A stretch of DNA of 64,000 nucleotides from NCBI GenBank assembly GCA_900491605.1, contig UESW01001672.1, forward strand, positions 295,030-359,029. The letters are read 5' to 3'. A model generated the notes under the pieces. It searched no databases. It was not told the origin of the DNA and saw only the letters and a program-made list of their open reading frames with translations. Shown here piece by piece: positions 37,302 through 48,901 of this stretch. The translations under genes were made by a program, and so were the position numbers. This DNA comes from Calamus simplicifolius (taxonomy: Eukaryota > Streptophyta > Magnoliopsida > Arecales > Arecaceae). Each line of letters begins with the position of its first letter. The first letter of the stretch is position 1.

Positions 37302-38750
37302 TGTTGACCCAAATAATGATTTTGATGAATAACAAAAACTATATGAGTATATTCTGTTGGTTACTGATGATTTTAATTAAGTGTTTCAAGATCAATCAAA
37401 ATTTGAAGAAAATCGAGCTTGATCTTGTGTCTTGGTCAAAGTGTCAATTTCAACTCTTAAAGTCAACTCATATAGTCAAGAAGCGACTTAGCACATTTTG
37501 GTATGATCTAACACTTTTGGCACGAGCTCGAGTTAACTCACATAGTAGCTCAAGTCGACTCGAGTCGACTCACACAGAAAGATAGAGATATGCAATTTCG
37601 GCCCCGAGCTCAAGTCAACTCACTCAGGAAACAGAGACTTGCAATTTTGGTATCTTGCACTCCTGCTTGAGTCGACTCCCGCACAAGCTCGAGTCGACTC
37701 CCGCACAAGCTCGAGTCGACCTGTGAAAAGCAAGTGTCGATCCCTCTATGGGAAGAAAATCATTTTTAGTCATCCCGTGCTCGAGCCGACTTTCGCATCT
37801 GTTCGAGTCAACTTGATGCATGTCTGGAGCTAACTCCAAAACTGTTAGAGATGGCTCCAGAATCATAAATTTCTTCAATGGTCTTGCTCTTTCTCCATTC
37901 ATGCTAAACCCTCTTCTAACTGTTAATAAAGGCTAGTTTGCTTTTAAAAGTGGATTTAAAGGGTGATTATAAGTAGAGCCCTAGATTATTTAGGAGAAGG
38001 AAAGGAAAAGTGAAGAACAACAAGAGAAAAGTTCATATTTTCAAAAGCCCTAGAGTGAAATCAGAGGTTAAGAAAAATCCCAAGAATCTAAAGCCAATCT
38101 TGAGGGATTTTCGTCAAATCAAAGGGAGAAGAAGAGAGCCCTAAATCTTCCAAAGCTTTAGCATCAAAGAATCTTCCAAAGCTTCAAGCATATCTTGAGG
38201 AAGATCAAAAGAAAAAAATAAGAAAAGCCAACTTCAAAAATCTTCAAATCAGGCTCCTTTTATTTCTAATTAATTATATTTGTTCATCTTTGGAGCTTTA
38301 TTTCTATTGTACACAAACTCATATTATTTTATTTAGTTGATTCAATCAGGGAATTGAATCAAAGGAGACAATTTGGCCTTGTACAAGCTAGAAGGCTTAT
38401 GAAAGGTTTTATACGGGTAATCCTATGAAAACCAGTTGGGTTCATTGTGATCCCAAGGTAAAACAAGTTTGAGTTGTAAGCTTGTAAAACAACTCCGCTG
38501 TAATCAAGAAAAATTATAGTGTGGCTCAAGAGTTCCTTGGGAGTGGACGTAGGTGTAGATAACATCGAACCACTATAAAATCCTTGTATTTATCATGCTT
38601 GATTCTTTCCTTTCACTTCACCTTTTCATAATCTGCTTGCTATATTTTTCCTTGCAGTCACTGCACATTAGTATTACTTGCTTAAATTTGCTTAAATTTT
38701 TTAGAAACACAATTCATCCCCCTCCTCTTGGGTTGCTATCTGGGCCAACA
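37302..38750 (+). repeat. 5' LTR of the SIRE-like element, with GTCGAC array
   Basis: It starts TGTTGACCC and ends GGGCCAACA. Bases 37520-37810 carry many GAGTCGACTC/CAAGTCGACT-type words with irregular spacing. A purine-rich transcribed-leader-like part lies at 37980-38250. Confidence 0.85.
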
Positions 38751-38813
38751 ATTGGTATCAAAGCTTGTGCTCATCCCTCCTTGATCTAATCATTAAAAGC
38801 TAAAGATCAAAAT

Positions 38814-40404
38814 GGTAGCTCAAGCAGGTTCTTCCTTTTCTGAGGGATAATCCACTAATCGACCTTCATTATTTAATGGCACAAACTATTCATATAGCTC
38901 AAAAGGGATAATGATTATGATTCATAAATATTGATAATGACACTCCATAAATCATAATCCAAAGCTGCTTTTTCTTCTTCTCTATTATTCCTAAGCTCGA
39001 AAGGGATTGGAATGAGAATGACAAGAAAATGGCGTAGCTAAATGCTAAGGCCATGAATGTCCTATACTGCTTCTTGGATGCAAATGAATTCAATAGAAAA
39101 TCCACTTGTATTTCAGCTAAGAAAATATGGGATCAGTTGGAAGTTACCCACGAGGATATCAACCAGGTTAAAGAGTCTAAAATTAATATTCTTGTGCACA
39201 AATATGAACTCTTTAATATGGATCAAAATAAGTCCATCACTTGCATGTATACTAGATTTATAGATATTGTGAATGGATTAAAGAGTTTTGGAAATACCTG
39301 TACTAACTCTGAGCTTGTTCAAAAAATCCTTAGGTCTCTTCCAAGAACTTGAGAAGCTAAAGTGACAGCTAAGAAGCCAAAGATCTGAATAATTTACCTT
39401 TGGAAGAGCTTCTTGGATCCCTCATGACTCATGAGCTCATAATAAAACAATAAAATGTGAAGAAGAAAAAGGACTATTGCTCTAAAAGCTACTGAGAAGG
39501 AGAAAAGCAGCAATGAAGAAGATGAAGATAATGAAGACACCGTCTTCCTTGCAAGAAAATTCAAGAACTTTATGCAAAGGAGGCCAATCCATAAAAGAAA
39601 ATATGATGTCAAAATGGAAGAAGAAAAAGAAAAGATAAGAAGAAGGGAAGGATCCCGTAATTTGCTACGGGTGGAAAAATCTTGGATATTATATGTCTGA
39701 ATGTTCTCAACTCAAAAAGGGATTCAAAAAGAAGAATAAAGCTTATGTTGCAACATGAAGTGACGGTGATGAATCATCCTTCGAAGAGGAACAATAAGAG
39801 ATTGCTAACATATGTCTTATGGCTAATGAGGAAGAGATATATTCTGAAAGCTTCATTTATGATTTTACTTTTAATGAACTTTACGATGCATTCAATGAAC
39901 TTCTAAATGATTTTAAAGTTTTGAGAACAAAGAATAAGGCTTTGAAAACTAAAAATCAAAATCTTCTCAAAAAGAAAAATAAATTTACTATTAAATTTGA
40001 AAAGCTAAAATTTGAAAAGTAAATTTTAGAGAATAAGAAGAATATGACTTATGCTAAAAGTAAACAATTGAAAAAGAATGTTGAAAAATATAAAAATATC
40101 GTTGATAAATTTACATATAGTTCGAATAGATTGAATATATTATTGACTAATTAAAGAGCTAATTTTAATAGAGTTGGTTTAGAATATAAACCTCACAAAA
40201 GCAAAAATGTATGAACAATTTCTTTGTAAAAGCTCTTCTCATAACGATATTCTATGTGTATGTTGTGGAAAAAGATGTCATAAATCTTATATTCGCAATC
40301 ATATAAAACATCATGTGAATGCTAGTAGGAAGAAAAAAATGATTTGGGTTCCAAAAGAAACCATATATTCTGCCACTAATTATGAAGGACCCAAGAAAGC
40401 TTAG
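38814..40404 (+). pseudogene. Copia gag remnant
   Basis: It starts at an ATG at 38814 and is soon broken by stops. A 100-codon piece at 39053-39352 has the DANEFN...KKIWDQLEVTHED segment typical of UBN2-type gag. A Lys-rich coiled-coil-like piece is at 39819-40022. A Cys/His segment (CVCCGKRCH...H) lies at 40207-40404, and WVPK ends it. Frames change several times. Confidence 0.8.
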
Positions 40405-40859
40405 GTACCTAAATATAAGACTTGATTGCCATGCAGGTGTGTTTTGCAGCCAAAGGATCAAAACGAAAGTGATACCTTAACAGCAGTTATTCAAGGCACA
40501 TGACAGGTGATAAAGATCAGTTCATCACCCTTGAAGCTAAGAAAGGTGAGTGGTGACCATTGGAGATAATGATCAAGGCCACATCATGGGTATTGATAAA
40601 ATTCAGATCACTCCATATACTTTTATTGAAATATTTTATATGTTGATGGTTTTAAGCATAACTTGATTAGCATTAGCCAACTATGCGATAAATGGTTCAA
40701 AGTTTTATTTGAAGCTTCTATTTTCATAGTATCTAATCCCATTGACAATAACATTATCTTTGTTGAAATAGAAATGACAACTTATACTTAATTGACTTAG
40801 ATAATTTATCTACAAGTAATCATTGTCTAATTGCCAATTATGCTAAGGTTAATGAGATT

Positions 40860-41620
40860 GGGTGGCTTTGACACCGTAGATTAGGTCATGCAAGCACACA
40901 CTTGATTTCAAAATTGCTTAGAAAGGATTTAGTTAAAGGACTTCCAAAATTAAATTTTGAAAATGATAAAATTTATGATGCATGTCAATTTGGAAAATAA
41001 ATTAGGAATTCTTTCAAATCTAAAAATATTGTTTCAACTTCTATACCACTTGAACTACTTCACATAGATCTATTTGGACCTACTAGAACCATAAGTCTAG
41101 AAGACAAGAAATATTATCTTGTGATAGTAGATGATTACTCTAGATTCACATGGGTATTATTTTTGGTTCATAAAGATGAGACTTTCTCTGTTTTTCTAAA
41201 ATTCTTCAAGAAAGTCACAAATAAAAAAAATACTACCATTGTATTTTTTAGAAATGATCATAGAATTGAATTTAAAAATTAATTATTTAAAACATTCTAC
41301 ATTGAAAATGGCATCCATCATAATTTTTCTGTACCCAGGATACCTCAACAAAATGGGATGATAGAGAGGAAGAATATGACTCTAGAGGACATGGCCCGTA
41401 CTATGCTATATGAAAGCCAACTATCTAAATATTTCTGGACGGAAGCTATTAACACAGAATGTTACATCCTAAATAGAGCCCTTATTAGATCAATCCTTAA
41501 GAAAACCCCCTATGAACTATGGCATAATAGGAAACCTAATATGCATTTGGGTGTAAATGTTTCATTCATATAATGAGAATGATAAATTGGGAAAGTTTGA
41601 TGCAAAGTCTGATGAAGGTA
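40860..41620 (+). pseudogene. Copia integrase remnant, cut at 41620
   Basis: It includes the pre-integrase HRRLGHAS, a LLHIDLFGPTRT start of the catalytic core, VDDYSRFTWV, the QQNG(M)IERKN motif and the YELWHNRKPN end region. Stops interrupt it (for example after FGK and FKN). The reading is severed by the LTR starting at 41621. Confidence 0.85.
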
Positions 41621-43881
41621 TGTAGGGAGAAATTATCTCCAAAGCATGCATATTTTAAAATTTTGATAATGATTACCAATGCGGAAGCTTAAAGATTAAA
41701 TATTAATCTATCCAACATGCATCAAGATCATATCTTTGCCTTATACTATAGGATCGTTTGATCTAAATTATGCATATAAATAAAATCATCAAGACCATAT
41801 CTTGATCTTCAAGATAAGAAGTCATACTACTTGTCTTGAAGCATGCCTTAAGATCTAGGGATCATATCACTTACCTTAAGAACAATAGGTAAATTCATTG
41901 TGCTCTTCAGTCGTTCAATCGTTCAGCCTTTAAAATTGTCCACGCGAAGTCCCTGAATGATCGGATTCCCGAGAGTGCTAGCTTGCGAAAAATAACTTTG
42001 CTAATCTTGAATCCTCCCACTTGAATCTTCCTCCAAGATCCAACAAACTTTTGCTAACACTAGAATCACACCAGGATTTTCTATTCTAACTCTTAGAACT
42101 ATATCATTTGTTCTGACTTTTTAGAATTTCAATCCATAATATATCGTGATCTAGTGAAGAATGTTATCTATTTTATAGGCTCAATTCAGTTTTTAGCCCA
42201 TTGAATTCTAACGCTTAGAATTTCGACGTTTGGTGAAAACCAAAGAGATGTGAATTCTAACACTTAGAATTTCAACGTTTGGTTAATTCCGATGTTTGGT
42301 GAAAACCTGTGAATTCTAACACTTAGAATTCCAACATTTTGTTAATTTCAATATTCGGTAAAAACCAAAGATATATAAATTCTAACACTTAGAATTCCAA
42401 TGTTTGGTTAATTCCGACGTTTGGTGAAAACCTATGAATTCTAACACTTAGAATTCTAACATTTTGTTGATTTTGACGTTCGGTGAAAACTAAAGAGATG
42501 TGAATTCTAACACTTAAAATTTCATCGTTTGGTTAATTCAAAGAGGTACATTAATTCCATATGAAGTTTAACACTTAGAATTCCAAGGGAAACAAAAGAT
42601 TAAGGTTATACATTAAATTCGGCATGAGAATTTAATCTCTTATGAGATGAGATTTTAGTTATCTCATCACGTGAGATCCTCATGTGAGAAAACTCTTTTC
42701 ACACATGAGGTTTGGGTTTGGGTTTTGATTTAAGTTGATTTGAATTTATTGGATTGAACCTACATAGATCATGGTCCTAGCCCAAATCAAATTTGGCTAG
42801 CCCTAAATCTATTTAAATCTAAATCAAGTCTAATTTCAAATCAATATTTAAAATTGATTAGTCCTTCTAATAGACTTAAACCTAATTAAATCTTATTCAC
42901 TTGTACTTAACCCAATTGAGATAATCAAATTGATTAATTAAATCATATACGATTCTCAATCATTGATCAGCAAATAGATCATCCTGGAAAACTTCAATGC
43001 GTGTGACTCTCTAGGTTCGAACCTAAGCCGATAGCATAGGAACAACTTTCTATACCAATTGATGTGCCCATCTAGCAATGAAACCCGACGTTCGGATAAG
43101 TCGAAGATTTACCGAGCAAACTCCAAGAACCCTAAGAAATAGTTACCATATAATTCATCCTTTTGACCACAAATGTTAAGCATGGCTTAAGAGCCTGTCA
43201 ACTCTAAACAGCAAATCCATAAAGTGATTTTAACTTTAGTGATGATGTGACCTTCACATGAAGTGCCTTGGCCAAGGTCTTGCTAAGTTGAAACACAAGC
43301 ATTTCTCCTTTTAACAGGATAGGTCAAATTCCATCTTGATCCACAATTGACTAGCACAAGTACTTGACTGCACCCAGTAACCTTCTGTAGCTGGATTAAA
43401 AATCCAGGTAGTTCGGCATCTAAGTACAATGAGTTGCTTGCAAGTCACCGATTATGATCTTCAGGTCTTAAGGATACTTATATCCATATCTTCTCAGATT
43501 AACTCTTGATAGCAGAGTGTCCGAAAATGAATCACGTTTGGTGAAATATACTCCTATACTCACCTGTATATCATACCAATGTCTCTACACTCCTTGGTTA
43601 AGAGGACAACCAACAAATATGATATACAACGTCCTATAATTGATAGTACTATAGCCCTGTCATAGTATATCATTTGGTCGCGAACACTTTTGAGGACCTT
43701 CAAAGATAAATCCTCTTTTATTGTAAAAGAAGATCCTAAGGGCTTCATTACTATTAGGAGTTTTAAAAAGATGTTCTTGTAATGAATAAAGTGCCAAATA
43801 ACTTTTATTAATATATCAATTTATATGCTATTTACATCAGCATAATCATCAAATAATTGGCTTTAGGATATAATTCCCACT
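41621..43881 (-). repeat. 3' LTR of the minus-strand copia, expanded
   Basis: Its outer end (plus TGTAGGGAGAAATT) matches the CTACA end of the intact LTRs, and its inner end matches GGGAATTGTATCCTAAAGCC. It is about 300 bp longer than the 1.96-kb LTRs at 46925 and 55116. A tandem array at about 42200-42600 accounts for most or all of that. Confidence 0.85.
42203..42600. repeat. Minisatellite within an LTR
   Basis: GAATTCTAAC(A/G)CTTAGAAT recurs at about 42203, 42252, 42311, 42377, 42436, 42502 and, more diverged, 42563. The central spacings alternate near 59 and 66, so a dimer of about 125 bp may be the amplified unit. The related LTRs at 48.2 and 56.4 kb carry only a pair of such words. Confidence 0.85.
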
Positions 43882-43895
43882 AAACTCCCACTTAG

Positions 43896-46800
43896 CCTAA
43901 AGCCGCTCATTACAATATCTAATACCCATCTTCAACTTATAGTCGTCAAACTCTTTGATGCTGAGTGCTTTAGTAAATAGGTTACCTAGGCTTTTCTTTC
44001 CATCAATCTTCTGAAGATTTATGTCACCTCGTTCTACAATCTCTCGAATAAGATGAAACCGATGCAGTATGTGCTTGGTGCGCTAATGTGCTCGTGGTTC
44101 CTTTGCTTGAGCTATGGCACCAGTGCTGTCACTGTACAATAGGACTGGTCCATTTATGGAATGTGTCACTCCAAGCTTAGAGATGAACTTTCATAGCCAT
44201 ACAACTTCTTTCGCGGCATCTGATGCAGCGATGTACTCTGCCTCGCACACTGAATCTGCCACTGTATGTTACTTGGAATTTTTTCAGCAAACAACTCCAT
44301 CATTCAGGATAAACACAAAACTCGACACACTTTTGCTGTCATCATGATCTAATTGGAAATTGGAATCAGTATATCTAACAAGTTTCAAATTAGACTCTCC
44401 ATAGACTAACCACTGTACTTAGTATTTCGTAAATACTTAAGGATTGTCTTAACAACTTGCCAGTATTTTTCTTCTGGATCAGATTGGTATCTACTCACTA
44501 CTCCTAGTGAGTATGTCATGTCTGGTCTTATACATTTCATGGTGTACATAATCGATCCCACTGCCGAAGCATATGGAATTCAACTCATACATTCTCTTTC
44601 GTTAGGATTTATCGGACAATCCTTCTTGGAAAGATTAATTCCATGGCCTATCAAGAGATAGCCTTTCTTGAAATTCTCTATGCTAAACCTCTTTAGCACG
44701 GTATCAATGTACATAGATTGGGATAAACCAAGCATCCTCTTAGATCTATCTCTATAGATCTTCATTCCTAGGATGTAGGATGCTTCTTCCAGATCTTTCA
44801 TGGAGAATTGTGATGATAACCATGTCTTTATTCCTTGTAATGTAGGGATATCATTTCCGATTAAGAGAATATCATCCATATATAATACAAGAAATATAAT
44901 AACGGAACTATTAGCCCATTTATAGATGCAAGGTTCTTCTTTATTCTTAACGAAGCCATAAGATTTGATCACATTATCAAATCGTATGTTCCAACTCCTA
45001 GATGTTTGCTTAAGTCCATAAATGAACTTATGTAGCCTGCACACTTTAGACTCGTCTTCAGATATAAAACCTTCAGGCTGTATCATATACACCTATTATT
45101 CTAAATTACCATTTAGAAAAATGGTTTTAACATCCATCTGCCAAATCTCATAATCTAAGTGTGCTGCTATTGATAGCATAATCCGAATGGATTTCAACAT
45201 TACCATAGAAGAAAACATTTCATCATAGTCAATACCATAACATTAACGATACCCCTTGAAAACCAGACGCACTTTTTAGGTGTCTAGTTTTTCGTTTATG
45301 CCTCTTTTCCTTTTGAAAACCCACTTACACCCTATGGGTTTTATCCCTTCGGATGAGTCAACTAATGTCCATACATTATTATCTTTCGTGGAATCAAGTT
45401 CGGATTTTAAGGCATCAAGCCATTTATCTCAGTCCTTTGCATAGCATCCATATAGGTGATCGGATCCTTATTATTCTCATCGAGCTCAATAGGATCCTCG
45501 TTCTGGATCAAGAAACCTAAGTATCTGTCCGATTGATATGATACTCTACTAGATCACCTTAATGACACATCTAAAATGGGTTTTGAGTTTGATCTAATCA
45601 ACTCAGAGTCTAAGGGTTCAATGGTTTGTGTTATTCCTTCTACTTGATGAACTTCCTTAAGTTCAACATTAGAGCTATTTGTTCCTTTCCTAAGGAACTT
45701 CTTTTCAAGAAAAAATGCTCTAATACTGATGAACAACTTTTGTTCTTCAATATTGTAGAAGTAATATCCTTTGGTTTCTTTCGGATAGCCGATAAAAAAT
45801 ATTTATCAGATTTGAGTTCAAGTTTGTCTGATTTTACACGTTCACATAAGCCAAATACCCCCAGACTCTTAGATAGGTGATAATCGGTTTACATCCATTC
45901 CACATCTCATGTGGAGTTTTAGGAATAGACTTACTTGGAACCTTATTAAGAATATGATAAGCTGATTCTAATGCATATCCTCAAAATGATATTGGCAAGC
46001 TTGCAAAACCCATCATGGACCGAACCATATCTAACAGGGTTCGATTTCTTCTTTTCAACACACCGTTATGCTATGGTGTTACTAGAGGAATCCATTGGGA
46101 GAGAATCTCATTCTTCCCTAGATATGTCACAAAGTCATTTGAAAGGTATTCTCCTCCTCGATATGATTGAAGGGTCATAATACATTTTTTTGTTTGTTTT
46201 TCTACTTCTTTATTATATAGTTTGAATATTTCAAATGACTCAGATTTATGTCTCATAAGATAGACATAATCGAACCTAGAATGATCATCTGTAAAAGTAA
46301 TGAAGTAGTATTATCCTTCTTTGGCACAAGTGCTCATTGGTTCATATACATCAATATGTACTAGACCCAATAGCTCTTTGGCTTTTTCACCTTTTCCAGT
46401 AAAAGATGACTTGATCATTTTACTAAGAAGATATGATTCACAGATAGTTAATGATTTATAATCATCAACTTAAAGGATGCCCTCCTGGGTTAACCTATTT
46501 AATATGTTCTTGTTAATATGACCCAGCCGATGGTGTCAAAGATAAGCATCTGTGACATCAGTTTTTATAAGGCGCTTACTTGATTTGTACACTATATTCA
46601 TAGGTTGTGATAATATGTAAATGCTATTAGATAAAAGCTCAGACATTACAGTGACTCTATTCATAATGATATTCAAAATAACATCCTTTATTGAAATTTC
46701 ATAATAATTTTTGGCCAGAAGGCCTACAAAAATTACGTTCAATAAGAATGTTGGGCAAAAATGGCAATCATTTAATATGATGACATTTCTATTGAAAATC

Positions 46801-46919
46801 ATTTCAAAAACTCCTAATGCCAGAACTGGAACTAATCTTCTATCGCCGACATTAAGGAATCTTTCGTTGTCTTCAAATCTTCTAGTGACCTATAGTCCCT
46901 GCAATGAATTGCAAATGTT
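43896..46919 (-). pseudogene. Copia pol remnant (integrase-RT-RNase H)
   Basis: The best-preserved piece, 44580-45092, is 170 codons of RT with VCRLHKFIYGLKQ, LYMDDILLIGND and the ASYILGMKIYRDRS region; the YMDD catalytic pair is present. Pre-integrase text lies at 46536-46919, integrase pieces around 46071-46256, and RNase H pieces around 43950-44400. Stops and frame changes make it non-functional. Confidence 0.85.
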
Positions 46920-46924
46920 AAAAG

Positions 46925-48886
46925 TGTTGGGAATTGTATCCTAAAGCCAATCATTTGATGATTGTACTAATGTAAATTGTATATAAATTGATATATTAAT
47001 AAAAGTTATTTGGCAGTTTATTCATTACAAGAACATCTTCTTAAAACTCCTAATAGTAATGAAGCCCTCAGGATCTTCCTTCACGATAAAGGAGGATTTA
47101 TCTATGAAGGTCCTCAAAAGAGTTCGCGACCAAATGATATACTATGAAAGGGCCATAGTACTATCAATTATAGGACATTGTATATCATATTTGTTGGTTG
47201 TCCTCTTAACCAAGGAGTGTAGAGATACTTATATGACATACAGGTAAAAATGTAGGAGTACATTTTACCGAACGTGACTCATTTCCGGATACTTTGCTAT
47301 CAAGAGTTAATCCAAGAAGATATAGGTATAAGTATCTTTCAGACCTGAAGATCACAACCGGTGACTTGTAAGCAACTCATTGTACTTAGGTGTCGAACCA
47401 CCTGGATTTCTAATCCAGCTATGAAAGGTTACTGGGTGTAGTCAAGTACTTGTGGTAGTCAGTTGTAGATTAAGATGGAATTTGACCTATCCCGTTAAAA
47501 GGAGAAATACTTGTGTTTCAATTTAGCAAGACCTTGACCAAGGCACTTCATGTGAAAGTCACATGATCACTAAAATTGAAATCACTTTATGCATTTGCTG
47601 TTTAGAGTTGATAGGCTCTTAAGCCATCCTTAGCATTTGTGGTCAAGAGGATGAATTATACGGTAACTATTTCTTAGGGTTCTTGGAGTTTGCTCGACAA
47701 CTCTTCGACCTATTCGGACGTTGGGTTTCATTGCTAGATGGGCACATCGATTAGTATAGAAAGTTGTTTCTATGCTACCGGCTTAGGTTCGAACCTAGAG
47801 AGTCACACGCATAGAAGTTTCCTAACACGATCTATTTGCTGATCAACGATTGAAAATTGTATATGATTTAATTAATCAATTTGATTGATTGAATTATCTC
47901 AATTGGGTTAAGTACAAGTGAATAAGATTTAATTTGGTTTAAGTCTATTAGAAGGACTAGTCAATTTCAAATATTGATTTGAAATTAGACTTGATTTGGA
48001 TTTAAATAGATTCTGGACTAGCCAAATTTGATTTGGGTTAGGACCATGATCTATGTGGGTTCAGTCCAATAAATTCAGATCAGATTAAACCATCACCTAA
48101 ACCCAAACTCTCGCATAAGGATCTCACATAATGAGATGGCTGAAATCTATCTCATGAGAGATTAAATTCTCATATAGAATTTAATGCCTATCATTAATCT
48201 TCTCTGTTGAAATTCTAAGTGTTAGAATTCATGTACCTCTTTGAATTAACCAAACGCCGCGCCTCTTTGGTTCGGCGTCTCTTTGCTCTTTACCGAATGG
48301 TGGAATTCTAAATGTTAGAATTCAATGGACTAGGTAAAATGAGACTATAAATAGAGGACATCCCTCACCAGATTACACAGAATAACAACACACGATATGT
48401 CGTCGATTGAAATTCTAAAAAGTTAGAATAGAAAATCCTGGTGATTCTGGTGTTAGCTAAAGCTTGATGGGTCTTGGAGGAAGATTCAAGTGGAAGGATT
48501 CAAGATCAGCAAAGTCATTTTTCCGCGAGCTAGCACTCCCAAAAATCCGATCATTCGGGGCTTCCGTGGACGATACTAGAGGCCGGATGATTGAACGGCT
48601 GCATAGCACAAAAGGATTTACCAACTACCCTTAAGGTAAGTGATATGATCCCTAAACCTTAAGGCATGATTCAAGGCAAGAAGCACGACTTCTTACCTTG
48701 AGGATCAATATATGATCTTGATGATTTATTTATATGCATATTTTAGATCAAGCGATCCTATATATAAGGCAAAGATATGATTTGATGCATATTAGATAGA
48801 TTAATATGTAATCTTTTAGTTTCCGCATTGATAATAGTTATCAATTTTTAAAAATATGCATGCCTCCGAGTTTATTTCTCCCTACA
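46925..48886 (+). repeat. 5' LTR of the complete copia
   Basis: It starts TGTTGGGAATTGTATCC and ends TTTCTCCCTACA. CTATAAATAGAGGACATCCC near 48350 looks like its TATA box. It is nearly the same as 55116-57079, with scattered substitutions. Confidence 0.95.
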
Positions 48887-48888
48887 AA

Positions 48889-48901
48889 TGGTATCGGAGC
48901 A
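48889..48901 (+). other. Primer-binding site
   Basis: TGGTATCGGAGC differs at one base from the plant copia site TGGTATCAGAGC, which pairs with the 3' end of initiator tRNA-Met. It starts two bases after the LTR. Confidence 0.85.

Larger units (their letters stand above)
37302..41620 (+). mobile_element. SIRE/Maximus-like copia, 5' two-thirds, interrupted at 41620
   Basis: A 1449-bp LTR is followed by a primer site (TTGGTATCAAAGC), a decayed gag, a zinc-knuckle remnant, pre-integrase and integrase. The reading then stops inside a KLGKFDAKSDEG-like phrase at 41620, where another element begins. LTR length and the LLHIDLFGPTRT integrase phrase suggest the SIRE/Maximus lineage (inferred from memory of the family). 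The RT, RNase H and matching 3' LTR are not present directly beyond the nest. Confidence 0.8.
41621..46919 (-). mobile_element. Minus-strand Angela/BARE-like copia, 3' part (LTR to pre-integrase)
   Basis: Read on the minus strand from 46919 down, the order is pre-integrase, integrase, RT, RNase H, polypurine tract (plus strand AAACTCCCACTTA at 43883-43895) and the 3' LTR (41621-43881). The continuation toward its 5' side is at 57085-57464, beyond the inserted plus-strand copia. Its gag N-terminus, leader and 5' LTR are missing. The coding sequence closely resembles 52600-55115 of the inserted element. Confidence 0.85.

Noticed and set aside
37540..37810. CRISPR-like array of GAGTCGACTC repeats
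   Set aside because: Spacing is irregular, units vary, and they lie in a plant LTR. No CRISPR context exists.
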